64,000 nucleotides of DNA from Symsagittifera roscoffensis (taxonomy: Eukaryota > Xenacoelomorpha > Acoela > Convolutidae), in the NCBI RefSeq assembly GCF_963678635.1, contig NC_087065.1, forward strand, positions 62,212,754 through 62,276,753, written 5' to 3'. The notes under the pieces were generated by a model, which was not told where the DNA came from, did no database searches, and was given only the letters and a program-made list of their open reading frames with translations. Made by a program: the position numbers and the translations under genes. Position 1 is the first letter of the stretch. Each line of letters starts with the position of its first letter. Below are positions 22,801-34,800 of the stretch, piece after piece.

Positions 22801-25800
22801 ACTGTCCCAAGACTAGTGTCCCAAGACTACTGTCCCAAGACTACTGTCCCAAGACTAGTGTCCCAAGACTACTGTCCCAAGACTGGTGTCCCAAGACCTT
22901 GTCCCAAGACCTTGTCCCAAGACCCTGTCCCAAGACCTTGTCCCAAGACCTTGTCCCAAGACCCCGTCCCAAGACCCTGTCCCAAGACCTTGTCCCAAGA
23001 CCCCGTCCCAAGACCTTGTCCCAAGACCCTTGTCCCAAGACCTTGTCCCAAGACCTTGTCCCAAGACCTTGTCCCAAGACCCCGTCCCAAGACCTTGTCC
23101 CAAGACCCTGTCCCAAGACCCTTGTCCCAAGACCCTGTCCCAAGACCTTGTCCCAAGACCCTGTCCCAAGACCCTTGTCCCAAGACTGTACTGTCCCCAG
23201 ACTGCTCTGTCCTAAGACTTCTTTGGCACTGTCCCAAGACTGTTGACAAGTGTCTGGGTGGTGGGACTTCGTTCCTCTTCGTTATGGGGACTTCTTGATT
23301 CACTGTACCTTGTACCACCACTCAAGCTCTAGTAAAATTTTCTCAAAATCCTCTCTTAAAAGCCAAATGCTGACCCCCCTTTTTCTTATTTCTCTTTTTG
23401 GCTACCTCTATTTCAATATTCCAAGTAACTTGAGACCAAAACCTGTGCGCAGGTATCTTGTGATCACCTGTTCGTACAAAATTTTAACACAAATCCTCAC
23501 CAAAATGCAACAAAAATCTAAGCAAGAAAAAGTAATAAAAACAGAAAGATGAGCCCACCTATAATTCAAAGGTGACGAATGTCTACCTTCTATCGAAAAA
23601 AATGTCTGGTACCTAATTGCCACGCGTTTCCTTCCCCCCTGCTAGTGATCTTATGGGGTATCACAAAAACTGTCTATGTCCGTTCCCTCCTACCGATCCG
23701 ACCAGGGTACCTACCTTAACCTAATTCCAATTTTGGATATCCGCTTCCTATGACCAACGCGTGTTAATGTCTAATGTAACTAAGTCAACGATGTCGACTG
23801 GTTAGTTACTCTAATTTCCCCCTTTTTACAATTTACAACCGCCAACCTCTAACTTAACCAGCCCCCTTCTAACCTCCCCCCTTTTTAGCCCCCCTTCTTA
23901 AGCCTAAAATTACCTTAAGCGCCGGGTGCTAAACCTCTCAAGAGGAAACCGTAGACCTGTCTCCAGGCCTGCTCAAGTAAAAACGTTCCTCAAAACCGAG
24001 GGATGTCACTTATCCTATTTTACACTTATCTCCTATAATGTAATGTGGATTTTAACGATACCCGTTCTGCCCAACTTGAGAACTCGAGAATTGCCAAATC
24101 CTTCTTGGCTGCTTTCCCACTCGACTGGTCACCTGTTCCAGTCCAGTCTCCTATTGGTTCAGCTCAAGTGCTCCTGAACCACTTTCCCACTCGGCTGGTC
24201 ACCTCTTCCAGTCAAGTCTCCTTGTTGTCCAGCTAAGTTCCAAGCTATCTAAAAACCCTTGACAACGCCCCACACTCGGGCTCTTTATTGAGGTTACTGG
24301 GTTAAATTGCTAGGTTGATCGAAACGATCGAACTTGTAAAACAGTATGGGTATACTATTTAATTAATATAAAGGTTTGATCCAACTAATCTGGTGTCAAA
24401 GTCACTGTCTTTTTTCGTTTTATGGTTTTTGTTTCGCTTTTTGTCTTTTTGCTCGTGTTTTTGTCCCCCTAGTTGCCCCCCTTTACTCGGTTAGCTAAGC
24501 CTCGTTCGGAGAGCGTACCAGGAAGTTTTCTTGAGTTTTCTTAAAAAGCTATCACGGTACAACCGGAAGGTTTGCACGTTCCTGTCGAACCGTACCGCCG
24601 GTACTCTAGAATGGGCATTCAGCCCGAAGCTGTCTCAAGTGGGTTCGACTCCGTAGTCTTGATGTCGTAAACACCCAGGAGCGCCATAAAAACACTATGT
24701 AACATTCGTCTACTGTAGTCACACATGAGGCTTAAGAAAAATAGGCCCTATAACCATTGGCTCAAGAGTCAGGGACACTATCTCTTGTGTTTTTGTACCT
24801 CAAATCAGTCGGAGCCAATTCGGTTCGCTTGTGACATGAGACTACGACCCGTTACAGCTTAAAGGCTACTACTAAAATATCCCCCCACTCTAGAATTAGA
24901 AACGTCCCCATACTTAGGTCTCTAGATACCCAAAATACATGAACGCCATTAAAAACCGGGTCGGAACAATCCGTTAAGTTACTTTTTATTAGACAGTGGA
25001 ACTTTGATCCATTTCAGATGGATCAACCTAAAACTCGCCTCACCTCAACATAACAATCATAAAACACACTCTAGAAATTTAAATTAGTACTCACATTGTA
25101 GCACGCTCAAGAACCAGGAAGTAAATAAGTCGGTAAGCAACTCAAGAATCAATAAAGTAACTAAAATGAGTTTAATGTTAGTCAGTTTCAATAACAAGAA
25201 CAAGTTTTTACTCTAGACTGTAAGTTCTCGTGAACCATTGGGACACTCTAGCTGTCCACCTTTCCACCGAAGGTTCACTCTGGTCCAGTTAATAATAGTA
25301 CTCCAATCACAACAATCCAGTTCGTGGGAATGCGCTCGTCTCTGTTTCAGATGGGACAGCTCTACTCTCGATTATTATTGCTACTGAAATTGCGAATAGC
25401 AATTTCCCACTGATTTTTCTAGCAACTTTCCCGCGATTGTCACTCGATCGTTCTGACTTCTCTTTTCTGATTTTCAGTTATCGCGAGAAAATCGTGCATG
25501 ACAGGTTCCATTCGAAATTTTGAAAAATTAAATTTCACTCCAAAATCAAGTGTTTTTTGCTTCTCTCAAGGTCAAACTTCCGAATATGACCGACTGGCAC
25601 AACCTATTCACAGCGCCGAAAATTGAAAAGCTATTCTCTGTGCCGAAAATGTTTTCTTCCAAATTAAAAACAAGTTTCCGACATCACAGTCCAGTCCAGT
25701 ATTCGTTCAAATTCCGGGCTCCTCTGCGATAAATTTGCTTGAGCGCCTCGATTTGGTAAATTTTACGTTTTGTAATTCTAAGAACTGTATTTAAAACAAT

Positions 25801-28800
25801 CAATTTTCATTTTGTATTTTTCAGAATTGTATTCAAAATAATCCTTTTGCGTTGTGAATAGATATTAAATATTCGGCGCTGTGAAATTGCTGTTATATGC
25901 AAGTGCTGACTTGCTCAGGTCCTTTACACTTCCGACCAGCTTAGTGTGTTATTACGAGCCTTCTTTTTCTCTAACCTAACTCGTAACTTAACGCAAATAA
26001 AAGTGTTGATTAAAAGTGTTCGCTTATTTGGAAATTTCACTGTAGTATTGGAAATTGCATAGGATCTGTTCTCTGCTCTGTTTGTGTTGTCTACTAAGCT
26101 TCCGTGACTGAGTGGGTAGTGTCTAGGCCTCTTAATATTGTGGTCGCAGGTTCGAATCTCAGAATTACACGAATTTTTGCTAAATCGAGGCTGATTTCTA
26201 ATTTTTATTATTGCACTTTATAGAGCTGCTTCTTGTCGTCTACTCACAAGTGTTTACGACGCGAAGCTTCAATTCTGTGTAAAAATTCCGATTAGACCAG
26301 GTGGTTCATATTTGGTACAAATGAAATTTTCATTTAATATACGAAAGAGCAGATTTGTTTTCTGTAAGAAATTGAATTTGCTTCATTGAATTATTTCCTT
26401 TGCGATAAGCAAGGGTGTTACAATCGGGTACTTGGCTCGTTCCGTAAATAACTTAGTTCACAGACTGGTCAAATGGTAATCAGTATATTTCATACCCACT
26501 AGTTTATCCGCATGGTTAATCAATAGCTTGGTTACTGTATTGGCCTTGTGTTTACGGTATGAGTTGCCTATCAATACTTTATCAGATTCGAAAATTTTTG
26601 GCACTGAGGTTGTTCGGCTTTAATTCTGTGCGTTTAATTTCCGAGTGTTTTTAATCTGTAAGTTATGTTGTTTGTTTTACAAGCAAAACTTTTTTATAGT
26701 AGGAACTATCTTTTCTCCAACCTAAGTCGCAAATATTGTTGCGACAAAATGTGTTTGTTTTGAAAGTGTTCATTTTGATCAAATATCAGCTATTAAGTAC
26801 AGCTAATGCTAAGGGTATTAACACAGGTTATTATATTACAAATAGCACTTTAGCTTCAAATAATCATGGATCTGTAGCGTAAAAGTAGGGAAGGAAATGC
26901 GCAACAAAATAAGAGGGTTCGAACCTGTGCTGGGTCGGATGTTTTTAATGAACTTTTTTGTATACTGTTTAAAATGCGTCCGCTCTATAAATTGAGGCAT
27001 GCTAGTTGGTAAATTTCTTTTTTCAATGTGACTGCTAATGCGTCATAATTGGCTTGCGTCACTTAGCAATTATGTAGACTCATAATTGGCGTGCGTCACT
27101 TAAGAAATTTTGTAGACTCAAAGTTTTGCTTTTTAGTTTTTTCCAGTAGCGTTATCGGTCATATTTTGCTTGTGTATGCGAAGTGCAAGTTCACTTCTGT
27201 GTAACGATTGATCTCTAACAGGACATTTTTCAAAAATCTATATCACCCTTTTAAAAGCTCCGTTGTAAAATTAGAAAAAATTAAACATGTCAATTTTATA
27301 TAGAGCATTTGCACATATTTTCTTATCGCAAGTGGTACGAAGCTTCGCTTCGCCTCTACGAGCTTTTATATTTTCATTGATTTCGATACTTTTTTTGCTT
27401 GATTCAACTAAGTGGCAAACTTCCCAAGCCAATGGGTTCAGGGATTTAAGTTTTCACTTGCTAGAGCAAGTGACTTGTAATCGGGAACAAATTTGTTTTT
27501 CCCGTGAACAAATTTTCTTGCAAATTTTGCTGCTCAATTTCTGCTGCAGCTGAGACATGCTAAGTTTCCTTTGAAAATTATGCATTATTAAAATGCAGGG
27601 GATTTGTTTTTTTTTTAATTATTGTTTTGTTAAAAGACTTTGGAAATTTTTTTCACTTTATTCAAAATTTTTAGTTTTTCTCAAAAACTAATTTTTCTAT
27701 TTGCAAAAAGTGATAATATTGGAAGACCGCCTCTTCTCCTCTGTGCCTGCTCATACGCCTAGTCTCTTTTGTACCGTACCTCACATTCTACACCCTTCGT
27801 AAAAGTCTGTGGGGGAGATATTGACCCATATTTTTGTAGGTTATCTTTTGAGTTTTTGACCGCTTTTTGAAACATTTTGACTTCTCTTAAAAACAACCCA
27901 GCTGAATCTGATTTCAATAGTTTAATCGTTCGATAAGCGGCTACGCCCTAAATAAAACTTTGTTCTTGGGAAAATTCCAATTCCTCGAAAAAATTCTTTA
28001 TGGTCTGAGTAGAGAAACAACTAAGGCTTTGGGTGAAGCCCAGTTTTCGAAATTACCCAGTTCATCTTGAATCTTTTTAACAAATTCAAAATGGAGTTAA
28101 ACAGGTACCTCCAGCTTTAGATGGGCCGCTAAAACAATAATCGAAAATTGTTCTTCAGTTTGTATATTTCGCAACTCTGATTTTGTATAATTTTATTTCT
28201 TTCATTTTCGGTTAAACGGGTTCGGCTTATAAGATATCGGCTTTGTCATTTTATGTTGCGTAGTTTCACGGGCTAATTTTTAAAAATACTTCTACCCGTT
28301 TCAAGATAGATGGGTCGTGAAAATTTTGATTTGAAAATTTTATAGCTTGAAACTTTTTTGTACGACAGTTTCATTTTCGGCTTAACGAGGGTCGACCCAA
28401 GTTTTTTTTGCCGCTGTGTCATTGATTCTCAATGAGTCTCATTCAAGACAATGGTGTATAATTTTTGTAGATATAATTTCAATTTTTTAACTAATTTTCT
28501 CAGCGTAAGTTTTCAAAAAATATATTACTTTTTTCTATTCAACATCTTGTAATGCATTGTTTTGGTTGTATCGCAAGAGTTGCGAAGCTTCGCTTGGCCT
28601 ATGTGTGAATAGTTATTGTTCTTTTTGTCATTTTATGTGCAATAATGCATCATGCGAAGATCATATCTGATTAAAAGTGCCTCCTCTCTTCATACATTTT
28701 TCCTGTTTAAGTCAGTAAATCATTGCCTTACGTTATCTATATGGTTTTGACAGGAATCGTGTTGGTTGCCATTAACCCTTACAAATCACTTCCACTGTAC

Positions 28801-31800
28801 AGCAATGACGTCGTGCAAGCTTATAGCGGCCAAGACTTCTTTTCAATGGATCCTCATGTGTTCGCAGTCGCCGAAGAGGCGTACAAAAATCTGGCCATCG
28901 AGGTTTGTTCATTGGTTTTTGATAACTTTCTCATTGAATCGGAACAGATTAATAAAAAACTGATATGCCGTCGGAAGGTAGCTAATTTAGTTATATGGTT
29001 TTCAAAAAATATCATAGATTGAATATTTTACGCTATTTTTCGAAAACCTTGTAACTACATAAGTTTAAAATTAAAAAGTAGCTGGGGTTAATTTTAAGTG
29101 GATTCTGGTTTCTGTTTAGGAGAAGAACCAATCAGTCATCATATCGGGCGAGAGTGGGGCGGGTAAGACAGTGTCGGCTAAGTATGTCATGCGGTACCTG
29201 GCATCAGTGACATCCGACTGGTCTGAGGCCGACCGGGAGACACACATAGAACAGAGGGTATTGGCATCCAACCCCATCATGGAGGCAATAGGCAATGCGA
29301 AAACTACTAGGAACGACAACAGCAGTCGGTTTGGGAAATACATAGAGATCCTTTTCTCGTCTAAACACACAATAGCCGGAGCTCACATGAAGACCTACCT
29401 GCTAGAGAAGTCTAGAGTCACTTTCCAAGTTCGTTAAGATAGCTTTTAATTTCATATGCAATGAAGTATCAATAACGCGGTACAAGAATTATCTTATTTG
29501 CAATATGAAAATTTGTGTGCGAGTGTGTCTGACTTGATGCTTCAGCTTTAACTATCATTGCGAAGTTTCCCCGAACTTGAGGAATTATCATGTTAATATC
29601 TTATTTTTTGCTTGGGATAGGTCCCGACAAGGATAAACGAAGTACGCATCTCATTCTCAAAGCTAAAAGTTCTATTCTTGGGGTCTTTCTATTCTGCTAT
29701 GCTTTCAAATCAACTAAGTGTCAAATAACTTAATGAGTTTGCACATTTTCAGGCTAACGAGGAGAGAAACTATCACATTTTCTATCAGCTCTGTGCCTCG
29801 GCAGATAATCCCGAGTTCTGTGAATTGCACCTGGGGCCTTGTGATCAGTTCGTGTTCACCAACCAGGGAAACTGTCCTGTCATCAACAACGTCAACGACG
29901 CAGAAGAGCTCGAGAACACCCGGGAAGCGTTTCAAATGTTGGGAATCAACAACCAGACCCAAGTCATGATGTTCCAGATCTGGTCGGCTGTGCTTCACAT
30001 GGGTAACTTGCATTTTGTGGACGATGGAAATGAAGGCTGCAAGATATCAGATGCAAACAAACATCTGGAGAGGGCGTGTGATATGTTGGGCATTGACTTG
30101 GAACAAACGGCCATGTGGTTGTGTTACCGCAAGATACAGACCATGAACGAAATCATGACGAAGCCACTCAATGCATCAGATGTTAGTTAATATGCAGTCC
30201 TTTTTACTTCATTAAGCAGCACAATCATCATCATCGTCAGTTTGTTAGTGTTTAAGAGTCATGAACGTTGTGAATACTTTTATATAGGTATGGGTCTTGG
30301 TGATTTTTTTTTGAAAGGATAAAGCCTTAAGGTTTGCTAACGCTAAAATTCGGGTTTTACTTTTGATTTCTTTTGAGGTTCTATTCATTTCCCTTGTTGA
30401 AAGTAAGGCAAACTCCACTATCGAACAGTAAAAGTTTAAAGGTCACGAAAAACGTGATCGACTTTCAGTTTCGAAAGTGAAATTTAATTCCAGATTTCCC
30501 AGCAGAAAAAAAACAATTGATCCAGTTTTCTCAAATTGGACTGATTTTACCGAAAAAGTGTGAATCATAAATAGTTCTAGAAAGTCACAAAGCTGCAAGC
30601 CATATATTTTTTACTTCGAAAATTGATTATTTTTCAATAATTAAGTTTCTATTTCCTTGCGTTCTTGACTCTTTTCTAACCGTCTGTTGGCTATGTTCTT
30701 ATGTATAGTGTTTGACAGAAAATGAAGGACGATGAACTCAAATAGTATTTACGCAGTTTCATATTAAAAAGGGTTTCGAATTCAAATTTTTTGTTAGCTA
30801 AACTCAATGTCAGTTCAAATTGATTCAATTATTTGCAATGAGAGAAAAGTAAAACGAGAAGTAATTTATTGCGTTCAGGGAATGGGAAGCAGAAACGCCC
30901 TATGTCGACACATTTATGCGAACCTGTTCAATTGGATCGTGGACCAGATCAACAAAGTACTCGCTCCCAATTTCAAAGCAGCCAACTTCATCGGAGTTCT
31001 GGATATTTACGGGTGGGTGTTCGGTTTCTAGCACTACCAAGGGCTATAGTTGTTGCTTTTTGTCATATGGTAATTGGGGGCTTGCAATCCTTCTGCATTT
31101 TAGCTTTGAAACGTTCCAAATAAACAGCTTCGAGCAGTTCTGCATTAACTATGCTAACGAAAAACTACAACAGCAGTTTACGCAAGTAATTCAACTCTTC
31201 GTTCATCTAATTGAAGCTCAAAGAGAAAAGTTGTATTTTCATGCTAAATGCATGTTTGTGTTTTAGCATGTATTCAAACTGGAACAGGAAGAATACGTGA
31301 AAGAAGAAATAAGTTGGAGCTTCATTGAATTCTATGACAACCAGCCTTGTATTGAGATGATTGAGGGCAAAATTGGGCTTCTTAACCTCCTAGACGAGGA
31401 GTGTAAAATGCCCAAAGGATCGGATATCTCTTGGTGCCAGAAACTGTACAACAATCATCTGAAAAAATCGTCTCATTTCGACAAGCCAAGAATGTCGCAG
31501 AAAGCTTTTATCATCAACCATTTTGCTGACAAAGTTCAGTACGAATCGATGGGTTTCCTTATAAAGAACAAAGACACTGTTTATGAGGAGCATGTGAACT
31601 TATTGAAGGCCAGTCAGGTAAACTTTTAAAATGAATTATATTCAGCCTTTTTGAGCGTTCCATAAATTGTATGGAACACTCAACTATGCTTGAGCGTCTA
31701 AGGGAAGTTTAATTTTAGTTTCAATTAGTTGCCGAGATTTTTGAAGAACGTTCCGCGGAATCAGCTGGCGGACAAAAGCGAGAAACGAAAGCGACAAGAG

Positions 31801-34800
31801 TATCCCCTATGGGACCCCGCAATACGAAAAACTTACGCAAAACAGTCGGAGGACAGTTCAAAGAATCTCTCAAACAGTTAATGGACTCGCTAAACTCAAC
31901 AACCCCTCATTACATAAGGTGCATAAAACCGAACGACAAGAAAGAACCTTTCGCGTTTGATAACAAAAGAGCAGTTCAGCAATTGCGTGCTTGCGGAGTC
32001 CTGGAGACTATTCGAATCAGTGCTGCCGGGTTCCCTTCTAGATGGAGTTACAGTGACTTCTTTAAGAGGTACAGAGTTTTGATGAATTCTCAGAACATCA
32101 ACAGGGATGACGTTGCCAAAACTTGTGAATACGTGCTAACAAAATATATCAACGACCCCGATAAGTTTCAGTTCGGAAAAACGAAAATATTCTTCCGAGC
32201 CGGGCAAGTTGCTTATTTGGAGAAAATCAGACTGGATAAGTTGAAAGCGGCATGTGTTCTACTACAGAAAACTTTGAGATGTTTTGTGGCTAGGAAACAG
32301 TTTCTGCTAAAGAAGCGGTCGATTGTCAAAATTCAAAAGGTGGCTCGCGGTTTCATGGCACGCAGACGTGTATACCATATGCGTCGCGAAAGAGCAGCCA
32401 TTAAAATTCAGAAATCAGTCCGAAAGTTTGTTCAGCGCAAGAAGTACTTGCATACTTACAGTGCAATTGTCAAGCTGCAATGCTTTGCGAGGGTAATTGC
32501 GGCCAAAAACGAGTTCAGGAGTAGGCTACGAAATAGCAAAGCAATAGTCATCCAGAAATACTTCAAAAGATGGGCTGCCATTAAAAGTTATGAGAAGTGG
32601 AGGCGTGCAATTATTCTGGCTCAATGTTGCTGGCGACGAAGAGTTGCCAGGAAGGAGTTCAAAGAACTTAAGATCCAGGCCAAATCGGTAGATCACTTGA
32701 AACAACTGAATAAGGGAATGGAGAATAAGATCTTCAGCTTGCAGAACAAAATCAGCGAATTGAGTAATGATAAAGAGAAGATGAGTGCGCAGATGAAACT
32801 ACAGTTGCTCTCTATCGACCAGTTGAATTCGAAACTGGAAATTTTCAGGAAAAGTGACGATAGTGCGAAGGGACTTACAGATAGAATGGCTGTATTGGAG
32901 GCGGAGAATCTGAAGCTCAATGAAAGTGTAAATGTCTACAGCATGGAAAAAGCAAAGTTCGAGGAAATTTTGACATCGAAAGACTCTAAAATTTCCGAGT
33001 TGGAAGCGGCGAACAAAGAATTGACCATAAAAGTGGGTGAATTGGAAAAGGTAGTGTCAGATACGCAAAACAAGTATAACGCTCAATCGGTACAGGACGA
33101 AGCGTACCATAACAAAGAAATGGAGAATGAGCTGTCAACTACTAGAGGAAGGTACCAGACATTGTTGCATGATTTCACACGTCTGGAGCAGAGGTACGAG
33201 AACCTTCAAGAGGAGCTCAAATACTTTCAACAGAGAGTAAGTAATCATTACGTTCGATGCTTGATTCGCCTTCCGAAGATAATTTTTTTTTCAATGGGAG
33301 TGAATTTCAGGGTGGTGCTAAAAGGCCTTATGCCAATGGCTACGACGAAGTTGCTAATGATTCCGGCATATCTTCCGATAGTCAAAACAAGGTCAGTACT
33401 TTTTGATAAAGTCTATTGAGTGGTGATCAGTCATTGTTTGAAAAGGAATCGGATGTGTGAATTTTTTCGCTGTTAAAATCAAATCGTTTTCTTCATAGCA
33501 CAGGAGTTTTGAAGGGTCAATGAACTAAGTGATGACCATTATAATTGGGGTAGTGGGTTTTTTAAGATTCGACGAACGTAGCTCAGACTCGTATATAGAT
33601 CGTGATGATTTTTTGTTTCTTCTTCAGGGAACAGTCCTAAAATGCACTGATATTTGATGCATTTATGAATGCACTTAGAAAGATGTGCACTTTTTGAGTT
33701 CAATTCAAGGTCATTTGCTAAAAGGTGGGCTAAAATTGCTCTCCAATTGCGAAAGAGGAAATGGCGCAAAAAAAACGTGATCGATTTGTTGATTCGAATG
33801 TAATTTTTATATTTCCCAGCGGAATAAAAACTTAACCTAAAACTCCAGTTTTAACAAATTAGCCTAGTTTTATCAAAAAATGCCAATCATACATTATTCA
33901 TAAATTTCAAAGAGCTTTAAGTCTATATCAAAAGTTTTTTCAAAAAACAAGTCAGGTTTTTTTCAGTTTGCGTTCACTGAATCTTTTTGTAGTAACTGTC
34001 TGTTGCTATGTTTTAGAAGGTGCAAATGGCACAAAAAAAACGTGGATTGGCTTCCATTTTCAGAAAATTTCAAAAAAGTCAACAATAATTTTTTTTTGGT
34101 TTCTTGAGTTCGTTGACGTTTATGGCTATGAAAACTCTATTATTTAAGAAAGAAAGAAAGAAAGAATTTATTTCTCCCAAATGAAGTTTTTACACAACAT
34201 CGTCAAACATTATAAAGAACCAAAATGATCAAGTAGAGGATAGACGAAGAGCAAAATAAATACCCACTGAAAGTCTACCCTAGAAAATAAAGATTATAAA
34301 TACTTCTTGATTTAAAATATAATCTTAGTAAATTAAATTTTTGAGTTTAATTATTATTATTATTTCTTAAATCTAATTATTTAGGTTAAGGAAATTTATT
34401 GCTGCTTGTCATAATTTTTTTAAATTCAGGAAACAGAGGAGGATACACCTAACTCGAAGGGTTTAGATGGGATCCGCGAGGAGGCAGGAGATACTGAGGA
34501 TACGGACACTCTCAAGAGTCCCCATCAGGTGGCATCATTCCAGCCCCAACCCTCGTCATCGGCCGCCTCGAACCAATTAGAAAACAAGAATCTAAAGGAC
34601 AAAGTAAAAGTAAGTTTTGCTATTTTAAAGTACGGCATAGTGTTCTAGTGCAGTTAATGTCAAGGCACTTATCAGTCTCCATTTCTTCATCTTGCTGTAT
34701 TTGTTAAAACTGATGTGAAAACTGAATGTATGAGAAAAGTGTTTTGTCATATTTTAGGAACTAGAATTGGAAAAAGCACAGTTAGAGGAAAGGATGGAGT

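Larger units (their letters stand above)
22384..24697 (-). other. 2.3-kb untranslated leader of the LTR element
   Basis: This lies between the 5' LTR (24698-25601) and the Gag start on the element strand. It contains a long 13-bp minisatellite, a 70-bp tandem duplication and a candidate primer-binding site. Translations of the minisatellite are artefacts of the repeat. A leader this long may hold packaging or translation signals; that is inference. Confidence 0.7.
5317..25601 (-). mobile_element. Giant (20.3 kb) Ty3/gypsy-like LTR retrotransposon with extra ORFs
   Basis: Two 904-bp direct repeats (5317-6220 and 24698-25601), each with TG...CA ends, bound the element, which reads on the - strand. 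I saw only two base differences between the LTRs, so insertion was recent. Internal order on its own strand: leader with a 13-bp minisatellite, Gag-PR-RT-RH ORF, integrase ORF, a spacer of about 530 bp, ORF3 (1,647 aa), ORF4, a 430-bp 3' region and a short purine tract. The order RT-RH before integrase and the D,D35E integrase with H2C2 finger place it in the Ty3/gypsy group. The usual size for such elements is 5-10 kb. The flanks share AACC (5313-5316 and 25601-25604, overlapping the last LTR base), the likely target duplication. The element is clearly richer in G+C than the host introns around it. Confidence 0.95.
25602..28753 (+). other. Remainder of myosin intron 2 with small repeats
   Basis: AT-rich intron sequence. 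It holds a tRNA-derived SINE (26101-26285), a hairpin-led repeat starting at 26397, a 37-bp tandem duplication (27044-27118) and several copies of a tail motif GCGAAGCTTCGCTT (near 27338 and 28583). I see no coding exon between 25602 and 28753. Confidence 0.6.

Noticed and set aside
22780-23245. CRISPR-like array
   Set aside because: Units are contiguous 13-mers without unique spacers, inside a eukaryotic retroelement leader.
22716-23321. Several overlapping ORFs on both strands with [13 protein letters not shown]-type or [13 protein letters not shown]-type repeats
   Set aside because: They are translations of the 13-bp minisatellite. A 13-nt period keeps frames open by itself, and there is no independent coding signal.
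24600-24700. A tRNA gene suggested by GGTTCGACTCC near 24637
   Set aside because: The box B match is good, but no pairing acceptor, D or anticodon arms could be placed around it.
26101-26175. Functional tRNA gene
   Set aside because: The acceptor stem does not pair, and a related copy with the same non-tRNA body exists at 45301, so it is a SINE head.
31729-31890. Alternative exon 9 acceptor (AATTAG at 31728)
   Set aside because: It leads to a stop after about 50 codons and loses the motor frame. The acceptor at 31718 keeps it.
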